A DNA stretch of 64,000 bases from a virus. Below, piece after piece: positions 1 through 8,928 of the stretch. Under the pieces are notes generated by a model. It made no database searches, was not told the origin of the DNA, and worked only from the letters and a program-made list of their open reading frames with translations. Made by a program: the position numbers and the translations under genes. Location: positions 1 through 64,000 of the IMG/VR virus record IMGVR_UViG_3300008108_004064, one strand, 5' to 3'. Each line of letters starts with the position of its first letter. The stretch's first letter is position 1.

Positions 1-1188
1 CGAGATACGTCTAAGACTACTAGCTTAGCAAACTTTTTTGTCAGTTCCCCGGTATCAGTAGTAGAAGAAGGTCAGGTTGCGAGATTTGATATTAGAGCAA
101 CTAATTTAGAACCAGGTACAGTTGTTCCTTATAGAATTTTAGGTATATCCCAAGAGGATTTAACTGGAGATTCCCAAACTGTAGGATATGTAACTTTTGT
201 ATCGGGTGCAGTTGAGGGAGAAACTTATGCAAATGTAAGTTTGTCAATATATGAGGATTTTATAACTGAGGGACCTGAAAGTATAGTTTTACTTTTAGAA
301 CCAAGTTTTCCTTATACGTTACAATTATCTTCAACCATTTCAATAAAGGACACTACTCTTAATCCCGGACCTACGTATAGTATAACTGCAAATAAAAATA
401 GAGTATTCGAAAATGATACTATAGTATTTACGTTAGTCGCAACAAATGTACCAGCGGGTGGTATTGTTCCTTGGCAAATTGCAGAATTCGAACCAGACAC
501 TCCCGAAATAACTGTAAGCGATTTTTCGGGCATAACTAGCCTTACCGGAAACTTCCCTCCTCTGGTAGAAATTTCTACAGGGGTTTTTAGCTCAAATATA
601 ACTTTATCTATACGAGATGATTTAGTTTTTGAACAGTCTGAATATTTTTATGTGTTTATACCAGGCACAAGAATAGGTTCTCAGGTTGTAGAAATTATAG
701 ATTCAGGTAATACATTAATAACATCCGACGCTACTTTTTCCGGAAATATATTGGTTAATTTTTTAGACCCCGCGGTGTTACGGGCAAATTTAGGTAGTTT
801 AGCTTCGGGGGTTAGTTATTGGCAAGACACCACAGGACTAATCTCAGAGAATATGGTTATACAAGGAAAAACGCCATATGCAACTGAAGACTCCTTGGCA
901 TTGTATCAACCATTTTCTTACGTAATACGCTCAAAAGTTTCTATAGAAGAGTGGAGAGACTCAATAAAGGCTCTATTGCACCCCGCAGGAATGGTTATTT
1001 TTGGGGAAATAAATAATGAAACAACTACGGAAAACTTGTTAAGTTTAGAGGTTAAAGCAGTTTCTGATTCCACAATACGAACACAGGATTCCTTAACTAT
1101 AGATGATACGGAAGTAAATGCAAGTACAACATCTATAGGTGGCTCAAATGTAACTGTAGATTCTCTGACATTTTCCTTTAATCTTTAA
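1..1188 (+). CDS. Virion structural protein with Calx-beta-like repeats (5' end outside window)
   Basis: The reading frame is open from base 1 to the TAA at 1186, so the start lies upstream and 395 residues are visible. Two beta-rich repeats of the same pattern can be seen near residues 20–110 and 130–230. Each has an acidic VxE or VFE start, a central FxxxATN core, a VPxxI stretch, and ends in an SIxDxxxxE-like strand. This resembles Calx-beta or bacterial Ig-like modules of adhesion proteins. The last 140 residues form a different domain with a HPAGMVIFGE-type motif that I associate with tail structural proteins of T4-like cyanophages. It sits directly upstream of the gp8-like gene, so a baseplate or fibre role is likely. 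An in-frame TTG at 241 is not a convincing start. Confidence 0.7.
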   Translation, partial: RDTSKTTSLANFFVSSPVSVVEEGQVARFDIRATNLEPGTVVPYRILGISQEDLTGDSQTVGYVTFVSGAVEGETYANVSLSIYEDFITEGPESIVLLLEPSFPYTLQLSSTISIKDTTLNPGPTYSITANKNRVFENDTIVFTLVATNVPAGGIVPWQIAEFEPDTPEITVSDFSGITSLTGNFPPLVEISTGVFSSNITLSIRDDLVFEQSEYFYVFIPGTRIGSQVVEIIDSGNTLITSDATFSGNILVNFLDPAVLRANLGSLASGVSYWQDTTGLISENMVIQGKTPYATEDSLALYQPFSYVIRSKVSIEEWRDSIKALLHPAGMVIFGEINNETTTENLLSLEVKAVSDSTIRTQDSLTIDDTEVNASTTSIGGSNVTVDSLTFSFNL

Positions 1189-1198
1189 TAAATAATAG

Positions 1199-2503
1199 AT
1201 GCCGAATTTAGTCACAAAACAATTTAAAATAAGTAATTCAAAGAATTTCATAGAACAATTTTCAAGTTCTAGTGGAAATTCTTTGTATATGTTTTTAGCC
1301 AAACCTAGCGCTTGGGCGCCCGAGTCTGACACCCCGCCCGACCCTACAGATACTCAAAGAGATTATGCTAAGATTTGGGATGAGATTATAGCATTCAAAA
1401 AAATATCACCAGCGAATATTGTGAATGTAATTCGGAGGGTAAATTGGGTAGAGAACACGATTTACTCCGAATACGATAACGAAGATTTTAATCTTTTAAG
1501 TAAAGATTTCTTTGTCCTTAATAGAGAACTTGACGTATATAAATGTATCAGTAACAATAATGGATCCCCTTCTAGAGTGGAACCTACGGGTAAAAGTTTA
1601 AATATTTTTATTACATCAGATGGTTACAAATGGAAATATTTGTATAGTATTTCTAATTCCGATAGATTAAAGTTTCTAACAGATAATTGGATGCCTGTTA
1701 GAAAAAATGACGATGTTGCCTCAGTTGCAATAGATGGTGGCATAGAAAATATTAAGTTATATTCTGGAGGGATTGATTATTCCGCAAGAGCAAGAGTAAT
1801 TGTAGAGGGTGATGGCATATCTGCTAATGTCGGAACTAGACAAAGCTTAGGCGTAATATATGATTTCGTATATCTTAACAGTGGTAGTAAATATAGATTC
1901 GCAAATGCGTATGTTTTAGATAGTGGAAATTCTCAGGGAAGAGGAGCAAACATACGAGCAATTATAAGCCCTATAGGTGGACATGGTTCAGATCCAATTT
2001 CAGAATTGGGAGCCCATTACATAATGATTAATGCAGTAACAGAATATAATGAAGGCATTGGAGATTTTCCTGCAGGATTTACTTACAGAAAATTGGGACT
2101 AATAAAGAACCCAAAAAGTACTTCCGGTCAGGTGGCGAACGTATTAACATTAAGTGGTTTATCTGGAATATCTCTATCTAATGTAAATGGTATATTTTTA
2201 AATAACGAATTTATAGAGGGTATAACATCCTCCGCAAATGCCTTTGCAGTTACATCTAATGTAGTTTCGGGTAATGGTTTTGTTAGATATGTACAAGTAA
2301 TAGATTTAACTAAAAACTTTGGTTCTTTTACTATCGGTGAAAATATTATAGGAAAAACTTCTGGGGCGACTGCTAGAGTAGCAAATGTTTTAAGTGCGGA
2401 AGTTATTTCAGATACGGGTGAGATTTTTTATATAGAAAATAGAATACCAATAACTAAATCTCCAGATCAGACAGATAGTTTACATCTTGTACTAGAATTT
2501 TAA
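1199..2503 (+). CDS. gp8: Baseplate wedge subunit, T4 gp8-like
   Basis: This 434-residue protein matches the cyanophage-type gp8 baseplate wedge subunit. The N-terminal part reads like family members: a FIEQFS segment, the YMFLAKPSAW strand, WDEIIAFKKI and RRVNWV, then GYKWKYLYSIS and the LTDNWMPV motif near residues 140–165. The middle carries two SGGxDYxxxxxVxVEGDG-type beta units, usual in this family. The gene begins 10 bases after the preceding stop and is followed 11 bases later by the large baseplate/fibre gene, as expected for a baseplate operon. The role (wedge assembly linking the baseplate to fibres) is known for T4 gp8; its transfer here is by motif. Confidence 0.8.
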   Translation: MPNLVTKQFKISNSKNFIEQFSSSSGNSLYMFLAKPSAWAPESDTPPDPTDTQRDYAKIWDEIIAFKKISPANIVNVIRRVNWVENTIYSEYDNEDFNLLSKDFFVLNRELDVYKCISNNNGSPSRVEPTGKSLNIFITSDGYKWKYLYSISNSDRLKFLTDNWMPVRKNDDVASVAIDGGIENIKLYSGGIDYSARARVIVEGDGISANVGTRQSLGVIYDFVYLNSGSKYRFANAYVLDSGNSQGRGANIRAIISPIGGHGSDPISELGAHYIMINAVTEYNEGIGDFPAGFTYRKLGLIKNPKSTSGQVANVLTLSGLSGISLSNVNGIFLNNEFIEGITSSANAFAVTSNVVSGNGFVRYVQVIDLTKNFGSFTIGENIIGKTSGATARVANVLSAEVISDTGEIFYIENRIPITKSPDQTDSLHLVLEF

Positions 2504-2514
2504 GGAAAAATAAA

Positions 2515-5500
2515 ATGGCAGTAGATACTAGCGTTTCTCCATATTTCGATGATTTTAACGATTCCAAAAATTATGTTAGGGTTCTCTATAAACCCGGCGT
2601 CGCGGTACAAGCTAGAGAATTAACTCAAACACAGACTATACTTCAAAATCAGATTAAGTCTGTAGGTAATTTTTTATTTAAAGATGGTGCCAAGGTAACG
2701 GGCCCTAAACCTTCAGTTAATCTTGATGCTAGAACAGTTAAATTAAAACCTAATGATTCTAGCGGGCAGGCTTTAAATTTAAATAACTTACTTAATACCT
2801 TTGTTACTGCGACTAATTCTGATGTATTGGGTTATGTAGATTTTGTTTTTACTGCGGATGATCCTAACATAGGCGACCCTCCCAGTGTAGTTATATCTTT
2901 AAAAAGATTTAATTCTACCAACGATGGAATGTTTGATCAAAATACAGAATTAAGTTTTTACCTAGATTATACTGATGCTTTACTTAAAAACGCACCGAAC
3001 TATACTGCAGTTACGGCTGAAGATATAACTAAAAACGCATCAACAACTTTAAGTGCATTTTCTTCAACTGCACTGTTAGATAATCCAAGTACAATTATTC
3101 AAGTTGGAGATCTTTTAGTTCATCCTGGATTAACTAAAAAGGTGTATGTTACTGCACTTACAAGCACAACTCAAATTGAATTAAGTGAGGCTCCGGGAGT
3201 TACTTTTGGTAGCGAAAACGTTTCGTATGTCAATAAAGCAACTAATCCTACTTCCATCTTTATTCAAGATGATGCGACTTTTTATAAATCGGGATTTTTC
3301 GTAAAATCAAATACTCAAAGTATTGTTCCAGATAAAAATACATCATATCCCACAAAGTTGATCGCATTTCTAAGTGATCAACAAATTATAACTAGTAATG
3401 ATGACGCTAGCCTTTTAGATCCTGCACTTGAAAACTCAAATTATTTAGCACCAGGCGCGGATAGATTAAAAGTAGATTTAAATTTGGCCAGCTTAGATGT
3501 CATCGACGGACAAGCTACAGAAGATTCTCAAAATTTAATTCCTCTTTTGTTTTTTAACAGAGGAAAAATAGAGTACATAACTGAAATTTCTAATGACGCA
3601 GAATTAGACAGAAAACTTGCGGAAAGAACATACGACGAATCGGGTAGTTACGTAGTAACGCCTTTTCAAATTATGCCCGAAAATACACTGGAGGAAGATA
3701 GTAACTTAGAGTTTACCATATCACCAGGCAAAGCGTATGTTGGTGGATATATGGTTAGAACCATCGATGCCACACGAATTACCGTACCTAAACCAACAGC
3801 AACTGAAACTAAAACTAATCACAACATTAATACCACGTATGGAAGTTATTTTAGAGTAAAAACGGTAACAAACTCTCTAACCAATCCTGCTGATCTTGAA
3901 GCAGCCTCAATGTTTTTAGAGTTACATAACGTAGAAAACCCTACAAGTACATCTTCTTTAGTTGGAATTATTTCATTTAAAAATTTAGAGTATGATACCT
4001 TTGTAAGCGGTGACTCTCCAGAGTATAAATTATTTTTCCATAGCTATTCTCCATCTAAAGATGTTCCTGCAACTTGGGATGCTTGGTCTGCGAAGTATAA
4101 CATTCCTGCAGACGAAGGCAAATATATTGCAGATCAGTTATATACCAATAATGACTTATTAGGTAATTTTGGACCAGCATCGACTCCCTTTTATGGATTA
4201 TTTAGAGAACCTGATACCGCGGGGGTGGCATTTTGGCACGGGGAATGGATTAAAAGCGGCAAAGATATTGCGAAAGTTAAAGCAGCATTTGCCTTAGCGA
4301 TTCCTGCAGCAGATACAGCAGATTATGCAAGGGTAAGAACTAATTCTAAATCTTTTTTAGAAACATTAAATGGTAGTGTTTTTTATGATGGGTTACTTAA
4401 TGTTAGAAAGATTAAAAGTATTATAGGGGTTGCCAACAATTTAACTAGCCAAGGCACAAGTGCTACCTATAGCTCACCTTTCTTTAAAGCACTAATTTCA
4501 ACCAGCGGAGTGGCGCAGAATGGTGACACTATTATCTTCGATAAGGATAAGCCTTCAGATAGTTTAGTTTATCCTATCAATAAAACATACATAAAACGTG
4601 TAGATAAAATTAGAACTATCTACAATAAGGTTGTTAAAAATGCGGTCTTTGCCGGAGGAACATTCTCTACAACATTATCTTTGCCCGAAACTTTCGCATT
4701 GGGGGATGGCACGATACCTCCTAGTACAGCAAGAGCAAATTTTACTGTTCTTGTTAAATCTGGAGCAACAGCTTCCATAAAACTGGGAGCTTTCAATTTT
4801 GAGACAGGAACGGTAACCATATCAGGAGATGCAGCAACATTAACTATTGATACCGGTGATGCTACATTTACTGGTTTAGCAGATGTTAGTTTAACTGTAG
4901 AAAATGATGAGACAGTTCCAAGGGTAAAAACTTTAGTAGAAAATCAGGCAAAGTTAATAGATGTTGAACTAGCAGATCTTAAATATTCATTATTAAAATC
5001 AGACATTTTTTCTTTTGGTGGCGCACATAAGATATCTGATCCTACTCTTTATACTGGAGCGTGGAGTTCCTCTACAAACTATGATTATGATAAAATAGTA
5101 CATTATTTAGGATCAGTATATAAAGCTAAACTTCCAACGTATAATGTTTCCCCTGCATACTCAAATGCTTGGGCAATAGTAGAAAAAGAAGAAGCTTCCA
5201 GATACACATTCGATAATGGTCAGCGTGATAGTTTTTATGATCATGGCACAGTAACCTACGTAGGATCCGCAACCCCACCCGGTAATGTTCTAATAACATT
5301 CTCATACTTTACTCATACAGGGGATGGTCCTATTGTGGTTCAATCATACCCTGAAGATATGTATACTAGAATTCCTGTATATCGTTCAGTTATTGATGCC
5401 AAAGATTATACTTTAAGAGATTGTATAGATTTTAGACCGAGAAGAGCAGATGATTCTAATTATCAAGATTTCTCTGCTGCGGTTATTCCTAACTCTTCGA

Positions 5501-6981
5501 TATTGACAGAAATAGATGTTACTTATTATATTGGTAGAAAAGATAAAATTTATGTAACAAACAATTTACAAAACTTTGATTCTCCCTATAACAAATTTTA
5601 CTTAGAAATAGGTAAGGAAACTGCAAATCCTACTGATCCTGCGGACACTTCGGATCTATCTAAATTAAGTATTGCAACTTTAGAAATTCCTCCTTACGTT
5701 ACAAATTCGTTTGACGTAAAAGTTACATACGAAGATAATAAACGTTTTACTATGCGAGACATCGCACAGCTTGAAAACTTAACTATTAGTTTAGATAAAG
5801 CTGTAAAACTTCAAGCTATAGAAATTGCTATTTTAAAATCCACAACAACAAATGATGACGGTGAGGCATTATTAAAAACAGGTATTTTAGTTGAAGATTT
5901 TAAAGACTTTAATTCCGCAGATTTAGCTAGTGGTTATTTTTCTGTAGCAATTGACACAGATGAGGGAGAATGTTTCCCAAATTTTGGTGCATGGAATTTG
6001 GATTTAGGATTGCTTGAAGACACAGATATTTTTATGTTCAATGATATTATAACTAAGAAATATACTGAGGAGTTATATGTATCTAATTTGGAAGCTAATA
6101 ATGAAATTTTTGTAAATCCAGGCGGCGTCAATGACGGTAAAGGTAGAGCAGAAATTTCTAAGAAAAATAGTTTTAGAGTAAACATATTATTGGCAGGTGG
6201 CCTATTAATAGGTGGATATATTGCATATAAAACTGCAGCGGCTCTTACAGCAAAAGCAACATTTGGCGCAGCAGTTACTGGATATACAGATTATGCTTTA
6301 ATTGCTGCATACCAAGGAGAATCTACGTTAAGTATTGCATGGGGAGCGGCTAAGGAGTTAGGATACGCAGTTCTTGATGCATTTAAATCTATAGATGGAA
6401 TAATGTCTGTGGTTTCTTGGCCATATAAAGCAGCCAAATTAGGAGTGGATTTGAGTAATATTTTTAATCAGCCTATAGGGGTTACCGCAACTGAAGTATA
6501 TAATGGTTTAGGGTTTATATCTTCAGGTGCAGTATCAGCTACATGGGGAGCATTGTCAATTGGCGCAGATTTTGTTGCAGCAAAAACAGCAGGCGTGCCT
6601 ATCATAGGTGCAGCAACAAAAGCTATTGCAGCAGGTGTAGCTAAGGCAACTTCATATTTGTTAGGCGCTCCCGTGTTAGTACAAGTTGCAGCAGTTGCCG
6701 CAATAGTTTATGTTGGAGCAAAAGTAGTTTCTTGGGTTTGGAAAGGATTGAAGAAATTATTTTCGGATGTAAACATGAAAGAGAAAATTATATTTAAGAA
6801 AAAAATGCCGAATGGTTTAAATCTATACGAATTTGAATATAAGAAAGAGTTTAAATCCATTGCGGGGTATGGTAGATACGAAGGATACATTGCACAAGAA
6901 GTGGAAAAGAGATATCCAAAAGCAGTACAAATTGAAAGTAATGGTTATAAATCTGTAAATTATTCTTTAATAGGAACATAG
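2515..6981 (+). CDS. Large baseplate/fibre protein: DUF4815 N-terminus, DUF4214-like segment, short S74-type chaperone tail
   Basis: This is a 1488-residue structural protein. Residues 1 to about 450 resemble DUF4815 proteins of T4-like marine phages (YFDDF start, KPGVAVQARELTQ, later SPGKAYVGGY). Residues about 536–600 resemble DUF4214 (a YGLFREPDTAGVAFW core). From about residue 1220 to 1416 lies an alanine/glycine-rich, strongly hydrophobic region. The C-terminus from Ser1417-Asp1418 to the end resembles the peptidase S74 intramolecular chaperone: NMKEKI, then LNLYEFEYK, YIAQEVEKRYP and VNYSLI. That domain trimerises fibres and may cut itself off before the Ser-Asp pair. At about 72 residues it is shorter than usual and ends where the C-terminal helix normally follows. 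The next gene looks like the second half of the same architecture. Confidence 0.75.
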   Translation: MAVDTSVSPYFDDFNDSKNYVRVLYKPGVAVQARELTQTQTILQNQIKSVGNFLFKDGAKVTGPKPSVNLDARTVKLKPNDSSGQALNLNNLLNTFVTATNSDVLGYVDFVFTADDPNIGDPPSVVISLKRFNSTNDGMFDQNTELSFYLDYTDALLKNAPNYTAVTAEDITKNASTTLSAFSSTALLDNPSTIIQVGDLLVHPGLTKKVYVTALTSTTQIELSEAPGVTFGSENVSYVNKATNPTSIFIQDDATFYKSGFFVKSNTQSIVPDKNTSYPTKLIAFLSDQQIITSNDDASLLDPALENSNYLAPGADRLKVDLNLASLDVIDGQATEDSQNLIPLLFFNRGKIEYITEISNDAELDRKLAERTYDESGSYVVTPFQIMPENTLEEDSNLEFTISPGKAYVGGYMVRTIDATRITVPKPTATETKTNHNINTTYGSYFRVKTVTNSLTNPADLEAASMFLELHNVENPTSTSSLVGIISFKNLEYDTFVSGDSPEYKLFFHSYSPSKDVPATWDAWSAKYNIPADEGKYIADQLYTNNDLLGNFGPASTPFYGLFREPDTAGVAFWHGEWIKSGKDIAKVKAAFALAIPAADTADYARVRTNSKSFLETLNGSVFYDGLLNVRKIKSIIGVANNLTSQGTSATYSSPFFKALISTSGVAQNGDTIIFDKDKPSDSLVYPINKTYIKRVDKIRTIYNKVVKNAVFAGGTFSTTLSLPETFALGDGTIPPSTARANFTVLVKSGATASIKLGAFNFETGTVTISGDAATLTIDTGDATFTGLADVSLTVENDETVPRVKTLVENQAKLIDVELADLKYSLLKSDIFSFGGAHKISDPTLYTGAWSSSTNYDYDKIVHYLGSVYKAKLPTYNVSPAYSNAWAIVEKEEASRYTFDNGQRDSFYDHGTVTYVGSATPPGNVLITFSYFTHTGDGPIVVQSYPEDMYTRIPVYRSVIDAKDYTLRDCIDFRPRRADDSNYQDFSAAVIPNSSILTEIDVTYYIGRKDKIYVTNNLQNFDSPYNKFYLEIGKETANPTDPADTSDLSKLSIATLEIPPYVTNSFDVKVTYEDNKRFTMRDIAQLENLTISLDKAVKLQAIEIAILKSTTTNDDGEALLKTGILVEDFKDFNSADLASGYFSVAIDTDEGECFPNFGAWNLDLGLLEDTDIFMFNDIITKKYTEELYVSNLEANNEIFVNPGGVNDGKGRAEISKKNSFRVNILLAGGLLIGGYIAYKTAAALTAKATFGAAVTGYTDYALIAAYQGESTLSIAWGAAKELGYAVLDAFKSIDGIMSVVSWPYKAAKLGVDLSNIFNQPIGVTATEVYNGLGFISSGAVSATWGALSIGADFVAAKTAGVPIIGAATKAIAAGVAKATSYLLGAPVLVQVAAVAAIVYVGAKVVSWVWKGLKKLFSDVNMKEKIIFKKKMPNGLNLYEFEYKKEFKSIAGYGRYEGYIAQEVEKRYPKAVQIESNGYKSVNYSLIGT

Positions 6982-6982
6982 C

Positions 6983-8716
6983 ATGGCGACAGAATCTAGT
7001 TCTGCAGTAACATCTTCCAGGGACACGGACATACCAGTTTTTGCTGGTTCGGAAATACTGTCCTTCGTTGTTTCAGAAATGCCCCCAGGCATAAAAATTT
7101 ATACTTATGTAAATGGTATTAATCTTACTCCCTTTACTGGACCTGTTACTACGGGGGCAACAATAGGACAAGAGATTGTGACTGATCAATTAGGTAGTGC
7201 GCAAGGATATCTTTATATACCTAGCACAGAAGGTCAGTATAAATTTCTTGCAGGTGAGATTAGATTGACGTTTGGCGATAGTCCAGACGGAATTCAAAAT
7301 TGTAAATATACTTCTGAAACTACCTTAATGAATCATGGTTTGAGTCTTGTTGATACAGAACAAGGTGGGACAATTTCTTTAAGAAGAACTGAGAAATTTA
7401 GAACTTCAGTTTCGGGAAGTTCTGGAGAAGAGGATACTTCTTTAAACAGATTAAATCCGTTGTCCCAAAGTTTTACTGTTGATGAGGTAAGATATCCGTT
7501 AGGCGTTGTTGTTACGGGCGTAGGATTATTTGTCAGTCAAAAAGATGATAAATTACCGCTTGGGGTAGAATTGCGTCCTATGGATAAAGGTGCGCCATCT
7601 ACAACAGAGTATTTTTCCGGAACATCTGTATTTTTACCTCCCTCCAGTATACCAGAACCTCCTGAACCTGGAAAAAATATTACTCCTACAGATTTTACAT
7701 TTAGACATCCAATCTATCTAAAACCAGGGGAATATGCGTTTTCAGTTTTAACGAAGTCTAATAAGTACAAGTTATATAGTGCAACAACTGCAGATGGAAA
7801 GAAAGTAAAAAATCCTTTCGCTGGAAAATTATTTAAGGCGCAAAATACTGGAGGATGGGTTGGCGATGTCAATGAGGATTTAACTTTTTATCTAAGAAAA
7901 GCTAAATTTGATACAGGCACTATAACTTTTGAAATGATTACGCCTGACCTTGCAGAAATTGATTATAACAGGTTGCGTTTATTAAGTACAGAAGTTGGTT
8001 TAGGTGATACTGCATATGCAAGTTATAAATTACAAACTACTGAAGATAGTGCCACAAGAGATAAGACAGAGTTTCAACCAATTGTTCCGGGGGATACTGT
8101 AGATTTAACAGGCAGACAAAGTGTAAAAAATGTAGGCGATATTAAACTTCAAATATCACTAACTACAAAAAGCGAAGATGTTTCCCCAATTTTAGATAGA
8201 CAATTATTAAAAGCACAAATATTTAGAAATAATATTACGGCTTATTCTAGTGACGTATCTGCCTCTGAATTAAAAGCTGGGCATGGATCTGCAAGATCAA
8301 GATATATTAGCAAAGTAGTGTCTTTAGCAGAAGGATTCGATTCTACGGGGTTAGAAGTTAGATTAGATGTTAATAGAAAAATTGGTACGGATATAGAAGT
8401 TTTTGGTAGAGTTTTATCCAGAAAAGACAAAGCATTTGATACAGGTATTTTATCTAGACCATGGGTTCTTATGCCGTTAGTTTCTCCATCGTCAAAATCC
8501 TTTGCGGGAACTGACGACGATTCTTTTACGCAAGAAATTTATAGACTTCTTGAACCCTCTTTAGAATATACTGTAAATAAAACTATAGCTACTGGAGTAA
8601 TTGAGCCTGAGGATCACGATGATTTTGCCCACTATCAAATAAAGATAATTTTTTATGCAAGTAATCCAGTATATTTACCAAAGATAAGAAAACTGGTAGC
8701 AACTTCTTTACTATAA
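6983..8716 (+). CDS. Virion structural protein, companion of the DUF4815 protein
   Basis: This 577-residue protein starts one base after the preceding stop codon. Around residues 160–310 it has a recognisable beta-sandwich region: LSQSFTVD, YPLGVVVTGVGLFV, LPLGVELRP, then FTFRHPIYLKPGEYAFSVL and GKLFKAQNTGGW followed by EDLTFYLRKAKF. From memory of cyanophage T4-like proteins, this region normally follows DUF4815 in one polypeptide. Here it is a separate gene. No signal peptide or membrane segment is seen. A baseplate or proximal fibre role is inferred from the context. Confidence 0.7.
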   Translation: MATESSSAVTSSRDTDIPVFAGSEILSFVVSEMPPGIKIYTYVNGINLTPFTGPVTTGATIGQEIVTDQLGSAQGYLYIPSTEGQYKFLAGEIRLTFGDSPDGIQNCKYTSETTLMNHGLSLVDTEQGGTISLRRTEKFRTSVSGSSGEEDTSLNRLNPLSQSFTVDEVRYPLGVVVTGVGLFVSQKDDKLPLGVELRPMDKGAPSTTEYFSGTSVFLPPSSIPEPPEPGKNITPTDFTFRHPIYLKPGEYAFSVLTKSNKYKLYSATTADGKKVKNPFAGKLFKAQNTGGWVGDVNEDLTFYLRKAKFDTGTITFEMITPDLAEIDYNRLRLLSTEVGLGDTAYASYKLQTTEDSATRDKTEFQPIVPGDTVDLTGRQSVKNVGDIKLQISLTTKSEDVSPILDRQLLKAQIFRNNITAYSSDVSASELKAGHGSARSRYISKVVSLAEGFDSTGLEVRLDVNRKIGTDIEVFGRVLSRKDKAFDTGILSRPWVLMPLVSPSSKSFAGTDDDSFTQEIYRLLEPSLEYTVNKTIATGVIEPEDHDDFAHYQIKIIFYASNPVYLPKIRKLVATSLL

Positions 8717-8717
8717 T

Positions 8718-8924
8718 ATGTCAGATAGATTTTTACAAATTGAAGATAATCCTGATTATATAAAGGATACTGAAAACAATGCCATTTTAAATACGAATAT
8801 ACATGCAGTTCATGAGTATAAACAAAAGAAAAAACAAACGGCAACTATTCGAAGAATGGAACAAGAAATAAATACATTGAAAGAAGAGTTATCTAAAATT
8901 AAAAATCATTTAAATTTAAGTTAA
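8718..8924 (+). CDS. Small charged protein with C-terminal coiled coil
   Basis: This 68-residue protein is translationally linked to the preceding gene, whose stop lies one base before its ATG. The C-terminal half, from about residue 33, is a run of charged residues with leucine/isoleucine heptads (RRMEQEINTLKEELSKIKNHL) typical of a two- or three-stranded coiled coil. I do not recognise a family. Its place between two fibre or baseplate genes suggests a small connector or assembly helper, but this is inference. Confidence 0.6.
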   Translation: MSDRFLQIEDNPDYIKDTENNAILNTNIHAVHEYKQKKKQTATIRRMEQEINTLKEELSKIKNHLNLS

Positions 8925-8928
8925 AATC

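Noticed and set aside
1551-5000. TATAAATG/TATAAATT variants as late promoters in the tail region
   Set aside because: They lie within coding sequence, deviate from TATAAATA at the last base, and stand far from any start codon.
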